Part shown: positions 10,755 through 19,418 of the stretch, piece after piece
Layout: each line of letters opens with the position of its first letter
How positions within the stretch are numbered: the stretch's first letter is position 1
Source: Lojkania enalia
Taxonomy: Eukaryota > Ascomycota > Dothideomycetes > Pleosporales
Assembly (NCBI GenBank): GCA_010094045.1
Contig: ML986842.1
Span: 1 to 48,981 of the forward strand
DNA length: 48,981 nucleotides
Reading direction: 5' to 3'
Made by a program: the position numbers and the translations under genes
The notes under the pieces: generated by a model
The model's database searches: none
What the model saw: only the letters and a program-made list of their open reading frames with translations
Told to the model about the DNA's origin: nothing

Positions 10755-11921
10755 ATGCACCTTGCATGTGTTCACGAGAGCTACGCCTCTGCCGAGCTTC
10801 GCTATATATGTAATCCGAACGGTCCGCTAGAGCCCATAAGTCTTGAAGCACGTCAATTCACTATGCCATCATCTCGTCTTAGACCCACTGTGTCATCGTC
10901 GCCTACCCTCTGGGAGCCCAGGAGTATCCTTAACATCGATGAAGACAGTCGCTGTGTCGGTTATGCCCCATCTAGAGGCCGCAAATGCCTCATGCCCCTT
11001 GCCCAAAGCAGCCTATACAAAGTGGAGTCTCTGTTGAATATGCTGGCCGCTAAACAGCCGGATGCAACCTGTCCCGATCTACAAGATACCCTTCGGCAAC
11101 TTGCTGGGTTCACTCTATGTGTCCGATTTCACCAAGGCCAGAATAGCACTATAGTGCAGAAATGGACGGATAGGATTTCAGAAGCTTTCCCTCGTGGAGT
11201 CGTCCAGACTACAATTCTACACCAGCACAGAGACTTGGAATCTACAAGCTCAAGGCGGCCGAACACAGACAGCAATATACGACAGATCGCATCTATCTCC
11301 ACGGCAACCGAATCTGTACCTGCTGAAGTCGAATCACTCAGAGCTATAATCCGTGATGCCCAGAGGCAGCTCGCTGAGCTAGGCTATCCTATTATCGTCA
11401 ACGACGTCTTGCAATCTTCTCTCATGCCACGTCAACAGACGCCATCAACATCCCGTCCCTCACGACTGTTATCACGAGTTTCAACATCTAATATTTCCTC
11501 CCTCAATCTTTCACCCTCCTCCACGTCTTCCTCATCCACAACTTCCTCGTCCACTACCTCTACCCAACCGTCCTCGACCCATCCGGCTACATCTCCCAAC
11601 CAAAACACCACGGCTACATCTCGCACATATCAAAGGGTGCCATCCCGTTTGCCTACAACCATTGTTTCGGTTTCCCGCTGCGCACGAACTCACGTGCCCC
11701 GTCGCCCTCTCACCGAAGAATGCAGCATCTGTTACGAAGATGGCTTTCTATCCACCCAACCCATTTCCGATCTAGTATGGTGCAAGTCTAGCTGTGGGAG
11801 AAGTGTCCATAAAGAGTGTTTCGAACTTTGGCGTTCGCAGTGTCAAAGAGATGGGAGGCCAGTCCGTTGCACTATGTGCCGGGAGCCTTGGGTAGAGCCT
11901 TGTATATGTAATGGACTTTGA
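10755..11921 (+). CDS. RING-type zinc finger protein (probable E3 ubiquitin ligase)
   Basis: Single-exon frame of 388 aa. The N-terminal part holds a module common in fungal proteins (CVGYAPSRGRKCLMPL, about residues 67-82). A Ser/Thr-rich low-complexity linker follows (about 235-290). The C-terminal 65 residues form a RING-like domain: CSICYED (about 321), then C-x3-C with a nearby His (WCKSSCGRSVHKEC) and CTMCREPW. This spacing resembles the RING variant of SWIM-type/ZSWIM2-like E3s. In that family the domain recruits ubiquitin-loaded E2. The start is uncertain: ATG 10755 gives the longest frame, but ATG 10863 (residue 37) would remove a poorly conserved-looking leader. The function is inferred from the RING only. 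Confidence 0.8.
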   Translation: MHLACVHESYASAELRYICNPNGPLEPISLEARQFTMPSSRLRPTVSSSPTLWEPRSILNIDEDSRCVGYAPSRGRKCLMPLAQSSLYKVESLLNMLAAKQPDATCPDLQDTLRQLAGFTLCVRFHQGQNSTIVQKWTDRISEAFPRGVVQTTILHQHRDLESTSSRRPNTDSNIRQIASISTATESVPAEVESLRAIIRDAQRQLAELGYPIIVNDVLQSSLMPRQQTPSTSRPSRLLSRVSTSNISSLNLSPSSTSSSSTTSSSTTSTQPSSTHPATSPNQNTTATSRTYQRVPSRLPTTIVSVSRCARTHVPRRPLTEECSICYEDGFLSTQPISDLVWCKSSCGRSVHKECFELWRSQCQRDGRPVRCTMCREPWVEPCICNGL

Positions 11922-12249
11922 TATATTGTTAATTTATGCCTAAATATAAAGTTATCAACCCTTTCCTACACTCTGTGAAGTGATCCAGCCGTATAATGCC
12001 TATTACAATTGACTTTGAAGTCTAAAGCTTATCATAATGTACAATAGACAAGTGACGAGCTAATAGAGCTCTATTGGGATGAAGATGTGGGTCATTTAAG
12101 ATTGCAGAGCCAGTGGTGAATGAGAAAATATCCGCCCTGATGCTCAGCTACAGGCATGTATTAAAATTGTCAGGCTTTCTCTAGGGAGAGCAAACGAGGT
12201 CCTGATTCCCCTCTGCATTATTCCATATCTTCTACCCCCACAACCGAAG
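11922..12249. other. Intergenic, no feature recognised
   Basis: About 330 bp of mildly AT-rich sequence between the RING gene and the decayed gene at 12.25 kb. It probably contains the RING 3' UTR and the old promoter of the pseudogene. Confidence 0.4.
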
Positions 12250-12905
12250 CAGAAACATGGCCTCTCATCTTCCTCATCTCTCCAACAACTATTTGCCTCT
12301 TGCCAAATCCCTTCTGCCTTCTCCTTGCCCGCACTCCGCCAGACGTGGACCTACGTCACCGCACCGTCGCCTCTGGCGAGAGGCAAGAAAACCTCCTCCT
12401 GTCCGCCTCCGCCTTCGAAGACCGCTACTACCGCACCTTCGGCAAAAACCTAGCCATCGCCGTCCTAGTAGTAGCCTAGGCCAACCTCAAGGTCATCATG
12501 GCCTCCGAAGAGGACATCGTCACTGGCCCTCTGAGGAAGACAAACTACTTCACCATGGTGGAGCAGCTCCGGCCCTAGGGCGCGCAGCACTACATCCTAA
12601 GTCTTCAGCTTCAAAACATACCAATCATACTATTTTTATGTAAAAGCTGACGGATTCTAGATTCGAAACTACATGGTCCCTATCGGGGCTCCGACGATCC
12701 AGCACTGGCATCTCCGGCTCGAGTAATTCAAGCCCCGTTTTAACAAGTTCGGGCTTACTGCCTAGGACCTCAAGAACCTGTGTATTCTGGGAGATTTACT
12801 AGGAGTAGCTAGCCGCCCGAAACGCCTAGGGTTAGGTCAACGCCAGCGAGTTCAACTATCACGACCGGATCCGCGACCAGTACGCTATCCTCATTGCATA
12901 GTTTC
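12250..12905 (+). pseudogene. Decayed fungal gene with RIP-type nonsense codons, function unknown
   Basis: One plus frame reads protein-like sequence (TVASGERQENLLLSASAFED, then YYRTFGKNLAIAVLVVA) until TAG near 12477, continues (ANLKVIMASEEDIVTG) to another TAG near 12578, and reaches an apparent intron end (branch-like GCTGAC near 12645, acceptor TAG near 12658). Beyond it a further frame reads NYMVPIGAPTIQHWHLRLE, then stops, and after a frame change reads VNASEFNYHDRIRDQYAIL. Most stops are TAG in contexts where TGG (Trp) would fit, which is the expected product of RIP. The composition is otherwise normal and GC-rich. An ATG-initiated frame 12257-12643 exists but is out of register with the protein-like frame. 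I do not recognise the family. Confidence 0.5.
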
Positions 12906-14121
12906 GAAGGTAAAACCTTGCATCTGGATGGAGATTGGTAGCGGAACTATCAGGGCTGGTTCACGTTCTGGACTTTATGAAGATACCCACTAGAGTTTTC
13001 AATGGCAATTTGTTTTGTGGGCATCTGGCTTCGCCTTCACTTTGAAATGTCATGTTTGTTTGTGCCACTCTGTGGCGTGACTCTCTCCCTCAATCCACAC
13101 TAATCAGTGCGGAATCAATGAAAAGAAAATGTTCCTCTCTTCTTCAATCCTCACTAAACAATGAGAAATCAACGAAAAGAAACCGTGTATACCTAGAAGA
13201 AATTAGTGTGTGACACTATGTAAGAAGAAAGGAACGTTGTGTTATGTGTGTAAGCCCTGTAATATCCAACACCCTAAGACCCAAAGCTTGACAATGGTCC
13301 TACCGAGCAACTCGGTTTTTGCGGCCCACCCATTATAATGTGAAACCCCGGGAGCAATCGCATCACACGATAATAATTGCGACGGCCGGTAGGACTGGCC
13401 AGCTGTTGAGGAGTAGAAGGGTGTGAGGAAAGGGGAGAGAAAGTGAGGGAACTATCAAGCTTAAAAAGAAGAAGAGAGAAAGTGAGAGTACCGTCAAGCT
13501 GTTGAGGAAGAAGGAGATAGGGAGAAAGCTGGGGGGAGGAAGGTTTAAATAGGGAGGGAGAGTGATCCGAGCGTCGCACTAGTAGTGTACGTCACGTGTT
13601 TGAGAGGATTTCTGTTTACTTCCACTCGCCAAGGCTACTAGCATGAGCCAGGAGCAGGCGGAAGCGCTGTTATGATACAGCTTCCCGGTGGGAAAGTAAA
13701 GGAAATAGGGAGAAAGTGTAGGAGGCACCCTTGAGGGCAGCAGTGTGACTGTGTTAATGAGGAGTAGTTCAAGGAGCAATTGGCTATGTGCTATAATGCA
13801 TATGAGAAACTGAAACTTGTATGATCTATATCCAATACTTTATGTGTGCAGATCGTGCCTTCTCTGCTTCGTGATGATTTGTTGCAATTTGTGCGTTCAC
13901 TGTTGACACCCCCTTAGCCGGCAGGTATACTCCAAAGCAATGACTCCACAATGGAGAGAATAGCTTCAAAAAAGGCCAGTAGCTGGTAGGAGCAAGTAGT
14001 CAGGTTCTTTGAAAGCGCTAGCGAAAGCACAAGAAACGGCTCCCTCTCGGGGCTTCGGTGTATTTGCGAGCTCACATTTGGGCCATCATTGCGTGGAAAA
14101 TCTTTCTTCCAGCGCCAAACG
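12906..14121. other. Non-coding stretch with short repeats and possible old LTR remnants
   Basis: No gene is supported. Purine-rich GGGAGAAAG/GAGAGAAAGTGAG motifs recur at 13430-13560 and 13690-13715. A 'TATCCAACA' end near 13271 (TGTTGGATA when reversed) and 'TGTTGACACCCCC' near 13903 look like LTR ends, but no matching partner was found in the window. Composition is not RIP-like. Confidence 0.35.
13090..13182. repeat. Imperfect direct repeat, two 39-bp units
   Basis: Units at 13090-13128 and 13144-13182 share TCAATCC-CACTAA...AATCAA-GAAAAGAAA with about nine mismatches, separated by 15 bp. This could be a duplicated promoter or LTR U3 element. No function can be assigned. Confidence 0.55.
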
Positions 14122-14848
14122 CTAGGTATATCTCACGTCCATGAAGCATTTATTCGGAGCTTGAGACAAATTACAACGATTGAAGAATATTTTTAGCGGT
14201 CTCCTCCCCAACTCATAGCACTCCCTAATATTAATTACACACTCAGCCTCCATCAGCTCCCGACCGTCCAGAGGACTATAACATCCAGAGAGTCCACAAA
14301 GCCGCACCTCGACATCGGAACCACCAGAATACATAACCAACAAATAAGCATACGCACTAGCACTCCAATGCGAGACCTCCAATCGACTAAGCGCAATCTC
14401 CAACTGGGCGATATACTACGAATCTTGAAACGAAGCGGCCTCTATATCCATATCAAAACTTTGGCAGCATCTCGCAAAGAACGGATACCCGTAAAATCCC
14501 TCGAGCATAAAACTTCTTCTAGATTTCCTTCGGCGATCGTAGGACGGCAATAGATACCGCTGGCGCAGGATCTCTCCAGCGGACACAATCATATTCTCCA
14601 AACGCTCTAATCATAGCAGCTTGCTTATACAGAATCCACTATTTTACCTTCCGCCCCACGTAGACACACTTCCGAACCCAACGGAAGTAATAATTTACAC
14701 CTTGCTCTTGCGCAAGCGGCCCCGCTAAAACGACCACGGGCCAAGGGAAGAAGATACACAAGCATTCAAAACAGGGGAGACAGTCCTCGGAAGAACGGAT
14801 TCCGCCGGCATGCGACTGTTCTAACAGACACTCGATCGCATGCCCCAA
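14122..14848 (-). pseudogene. Decayed gene fragments, minus strand, unknown function
   Basis: Three consecutive minus-strand segments look like pieces of one protein. The first runs from 14848 (Cys/aromatic-rich, LPCFECLCIFFPWPVVVLAG) to a TAG near 14641. The second overlaps 14601-14416 (FYGYPFFARCCQSFDMDIEA). After a TAG the same frame continues at 14403-14122 (HWSASAYAYLLVMYSGGSD, LDGRELMEAECVINIRECYE). The stop near 14416-14418 interrupts an otherwise continuous frame, and a frame change is needed near 14560. Codon usage is gene-like. No domain was recognised. An alternative reading is a multi-exon gene whose introns I cannot place. Confidence 0.35.
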
Positions 14849-16142
14849 ACGTTCTTGTCACAACAAATGACATACGAAGTGTCCACTTGGTATACTTAAT
14901 GACCTGGCAGGGGCGCCCCTTAAACAGCGAGCAATACATTAACCCTTACCTTGTCCCCGCGCTGGCACTCCTCCCGAAATCCAACGACAAACCAAGCAGA
15001 GAACGAGACGTTCGAGCGGACAAAAGAATAGCGATAGCCCAGGACATGAACAGACAGTGGACGCTCGCTCCTCAACCCTGTCCAATCTACGATCTCTAGA
15101 TCTCTCAGTGGCGGAATCGTTGAGACCTGGCCTTCGAGGCCGGACCTAGCATGAACAATTGAAAAATCGGGATAGTGTCTTAAAGGAGCAATTGCGGACG
15201 AGAGCGCCGATAGTGTTTTTTTGTGACACGGGAAATATTTGGTTCAATTCCTATTCTTGTAAATGACATAGGTTTGGAGTACGGACAGATAATATGGATT
15301 AAGAGGGGGATGTTGAAAGGATGGTGTACGAGGCAAAGGGGTATCATGCACTTCTCATGTTGAATATTACACGTATTAAGAAGAGTTTGTCAACAAGCTA
15401 CAAGCGCGGCATACCAAAAAGTAACTATTTCAAAAGATAATTTCTAGATTTCAAAAACCTAGAAGGCTGGTTCGCGAAGCAAAAGAAGCTATTTATCTGA
15501 TACATTAAGGTAAAGGAGTTCGTAGGTTTTGGGATATTATTACACACCCCATCAGCATCCAGGAATTTTAAGTCATCCCAGGATCTTCAGATATAAGAAA
15601 TATTTCACGAATGAGAACGATGAAAGAGTGTTATACGTATAGCCATCATGGCTCTTAACTATAAAATATCATACTAGATGAATACCATAAGCGGTATGGA
15701 CGTGGTAAAAATCTATCCCGACCTCCAAGTAAACACCAACACTCTCTTGGATCCTGTATTAGATCCCCACTGCGGCCAATATAATCCACGAAAAATTACC
15801 ATCTTTCCGAAATGACCTCCACCTCCTATTACATATCCGGATTCTTGAGCCTAAGATCCTCATGGACGAAGTTCTCCAGATTGAGGTCGAATTCGGATCC
15901 TACCAGCTACGGTATCCATTTAGAGTTATTCTGTCCTCAGCCAGCGGTACCAGAGTCTTCTTTAATGGCAGGAAAACCCTGTTCTTGCTCAGGGAAAGGT
16001 CCCAAATACAAAGTCTGGGGTCAATAATGCCAACTAGGAACATTTGGTTTAAGTCTAGCTCTAAAGGGGGATATGCGGGTGAGTATACGGACGGATACGC
16101 AGTTCCGGCGACGGAGTCTACAGCAACTCCAAAGTTTAAGGT
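14849..16142. other. Intergenic, no supported gene
   Basis: Normal to slightly AT-rich sequence. A plus-strand frame at 15862-16146 (94 codons) ends by overlapping the minus-strand ORF at 16143-16610; it has no recognisable domain and I do not call it. No RNA gene was seen. Confidence 0.35.
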
Positions 16143-16610
16143 CTAACCCTGATATCCGGAGATGCCGAGCTCAATGAACGATCCTGGGTTTGATCCACCC
16201 ACAAACCCTGATTTGTCATGGTAATATGAACTATTGGCAGCGGGGTGCTGTACGACATCGAGATGGCGAGTGAATACTACGTAGTCTTCAGAATCTGGTA
16301 CATTTCCTATCATCTCTGATAATTGTGTACCGTTCGTCAGCAAATTGATCTGGTGCTCGTCAGGCGAGCTAGGGTTCGGGGCAAATAGAGCCATGGCTTC
16401 GAATTCTGCTTGCACAGCTTCAAAAGCATAGTTAGCCCCGAGACCTTGAAGAGCGGGAACCGGCGGAGCTAGAGTGAGCTGATGGATAGTGGGGTTTGAT
16501 GGCCTTATCAAAACAAAAGGTGGTTTGGACTCTCCAGGATGTCCAGTTACAAAGAGATTCTCTACCGACAGTTCGTCCTGCTTTCCCTGCGCTAGCATTT
16601 CTAGGGCCAT
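16143..16610 (-). CDS. Hypothetical protein, 155 aa
   Basis: Open frame from an ATG at 16610 to a TAG at 16145-16143. A TATA-like TATTAAATA lies about 30 bp upstream. The product is Pro/Asn-rich and acidic (EFEAMALFAPNPSSPDE, DSEDYVVFTRHLDVV) and has no signal peptide, membrane segment or domain that I recognise. Average amino-acid composition and lack of low-complexity sequence favour a real coding region. The absence of an intron and of a recognisable family, in a region with decayed genes on both sides, argues for caution. It could be a single exon of a larger decayed gene. Confidence 0.4.
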   Translation of the reverse strand: MALEMLAQGKQDELSVENLFVTGHPGESKPPFVLIRPSNPTIHQLTLAPPVPALQGLGANYAFEAVQAEFEAMALFAPNPSSPDEHQINLLTNGTQLSEMIGNVPDSEDYVVFTRHLDVVQHPAANSSYYHDKSGFVGGSNPGSFIELGISGYQG

Positions 16611-19418
16611 CGTGGCGTGGGTAGAGAGGCGCTATTTAATATCAGCAGAGAAGCGGTGCCATTGAATTGGGTCGTACTTTGCCTGTTTAGAGATTGCGTA
16701 GTCAGCGTTTCTATAGTCTAGTTAGTCTTACCCAAGCTATAGGATGTAGAGGAGCCTACTTAGTCGCTCCTCTTGACTTTTGCCAACGGCGATTGGTCCA
16801 TGACAATAGGTTGGCGTTGGGCGGATGTGGACTAGAGGCTAGAATGCCGCTAGCGCGGGTGTGCATGTTCATGTACGAGGGCCTCTATCAGTAGAACTAT
16901 GTTACTAGTAGAGCTTGAAGGTGTCTCTCATGATATTTTCGAAAGTCGCTGGGCCTTCACAGTAACCCTCCTGTCATTGAAATTTGTGTAGAGTCGACCG
17001 AGCCCAGGGCTCTAGTAGGGATGGAGCTGATATCATTTTGGCGTGCCCCAAAACAGAAAGGGTCCGGCGAGAACGATTAGAAGAGGGATTGTAGGGAAGT
17101 CTTGCAATATGATAGAAGAGTCACCGAACAGTTCAGGGAGAAGTATCAGTGGCCACTGAGATGAATATTGGAGGTGGATTCAATTATCTACAATACCTAA
17201 CACAATCTTGGCTTTAGAAGCTGTTTGTAGCTACATAGTTTGGAAAGATGTACCTTGGCCTATTCAACTCTTATAAGATCACCGGCCTCTGTATCAAAAA
17301 GTGGCCTTCGAAATTTGAACGGTCTTTGAAGTAGATGGCAATGAAGAATGTTAGCTAGCTGGTTAGTTATGGGTCGAATATTCCAAATTCGTTAAACATG
17401 CAGAGAGTACTCTCTTCCGCTACTCTGTTGGCCGAATTCCACCCCCCCTCTTTATTTTCAGTCAGCGACATTGATATGAGTATTGCCGCTGCTTTTTCAT
17501 TGCAAAGGATTCTCTTCCACTAGAAATTCATGTCGGACACGGGACATCAAGTGCGTACGCAGAAGGCGTTGTTAGCCGACTTGTCTCTATTGGGTGATTG
17601 ATCAATTTGACATGTATGGTAGCCAACGGTGAATTAGGAGAGAGCATGATAAGAAAATCTGGAATAGGGCAGCAGGATTACATCAACATAAGAACCCACT
17701 TATGCATTGTAAACATTTTAAAATTCGTCATAGCTACGGCCAAGAGCAGTCCTCCAAGTTTACATGTGAATTTGCTATGTCAATAGAGCACACTCCAAAG
17801 ACTTGGCTGTTCTCATCCGGGTATGAAGTCTCGAAGCCATCTTTCTCTAGTAATAGTCTTAACTATTTAGAAGGGTGAACTACGCGCCGCGACAGTCAGC
17901 TGACGGTAGTCATGGTTACCTAACTGGGAGCACGGACTCTAGGGATTACTATTAAACCCCATCGCTTCCCCAGAGCTCTCCCTTCTTTACTTTCATTCTT
18001 CACCCTTTCTGTCATCAGCGACACAGCGCATAATTTTTTACAACCAAGACCTGAGAGGGCAATACAGTGGCTGGCGACGAGGATCCGTCTGAGCCACCAC
18101 GCGCTAGGAAACCCAGGCGCTACAGTTTCTTTGAGCTGTATTATTTTTAATATCCCCTATATCTTTTTTCAATGTTGCTCATGGCTATTGCTGTGACTAC
18201 GCGGAAGAAAATATAAGCGTTTGAACGATGGAAGCCCACCGTCATACCACAATGCAGACTAGATATTATCCTGTGGGTATCCAACCTACAACTATCTTTC
18301 GGCAAACTTATTTATATACACAAATTGCACACACCGCAGAGCTGGGAACACAAAATTACGCGTTTTATCCCTTTGTTGTGCGATAGATGAGAGTGAATTA
18401 AACAACAGATATCCGCGTCCAGCGGAGAGCGCCGTTTAGCCATCAACACCAACTCAATCTTCACCGACTAGGATCCCACGACCGTCGATATGAATTATAA
18501 AATACTCGCGATGGGTCCACCGGGACACAAGGTCGCTAGCGTTCCTATTATCCTCCCCCTCGTCCTCGTTGTCCTAATCCGAGTTGCCACTCATACGCGA
18601 AGCCGGATCCAAGCCGCCAACTAACAAGATGAAGATGATGAAGAACGCGAGGCTATTAGGCTTGTGACATTAGGGGTAGTGGGCGCTGAGATTGAATAAT
18701 ACTAGGTACGTCTAGATGGATTTGTTGCCCGCTGGGCTACTGTCAAGGGGGCCACGCAGTGGTCTTGTCAACGAGGTCAATATCGAGATTACAAGCGTAC
18801 TGACGACCGCTAGTTTGATGATTGAGGTTCGAGCTGGAGCTTAGCCTGAAATAGAGATATGCGTTGAGCATCATTCAACTCAATTGATAATGCGGCGCAA
18901 TATCATTATCACACACTTTGAGGCACATCTGAGCAACAATAATCTTTTCTTTCTCCTTTTCTAAAGGCTGTGTGGCCACAATATGTCTAGCAAGTGTTGT
19001 TCCTCAATTTCCCAACCCCCTGGATCTTGGGGCTCTAGTCTACAGCAACTACTAGATACCTGGATGGGATCTAGCTTCTTGTTTAGATACTCCTTATTCC
19101 TTTTCCAATGTATGGATTCGCAAGATACTTAAATTGTAGTGATAGCGAAGTAGATGCTATCGCTTAAAATTTAAATTGCGAGAAAGGAAGAATAGCATGT
19201 CAAACTTCTGGGTGCCAAGTGTATTTGTGGCTGCAAGTGAGGGCAGCGCGATGGTGGACTCAGGTATTGGTCCGTGCACAGACATCGCGACTTCCCGGAC
19301 AACAGGAATCAACGAGGAGCCGTAAGTATATGGAATTGACAAACACTTTTTACTTGCTCCTTCCGCCCACTACTCGCATTGGGCTTCCCGAACCATCTAG
19401 AAGCGATGCGGGCCCACC
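16611..19418. other. Long intergenic region with old retroelement traces
   Basis: About 2.8 kb without a convincing gene. A possible LTR-to-internal junction lies near 18060-18085 (see the PBS-like site). From about 18180 to 18880 there are degraded coding-like patches I cannot assign. The last about 270 bp carry the SLX4 promoter. Confidence 0.35.
18072..18082 (+). other. Candidate retrotransposon primer-binding site (tRNA-Ser-like)
   Basis: TGGCGACGAGG would be complementary to the 3' end of a tRNA ending CCTCGTCGCCA, the form expected of a fungal seryl-tRNA with acceptor stem GACGAGG. It follows a C/T-rich LTR-like stretch ending AATACA at 18066. The match is to an expected, not a verified, tRNA, and no partner LTR was seen. 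Confidence 0.3.

Noticed and set aside
13041..13271. Solo copia-type LTR (TGTTGGATA... when reversed)
   Set aside because: Only one plausible end could be seen; no partner end or target duplication was found.
15862..16146. 94-codon plus-strand frame overlapping the end of the 16143-16610 ORF
   Set aside because: It overlaps another frame in the region, has no domain, no clear promoter and no intron evidence.
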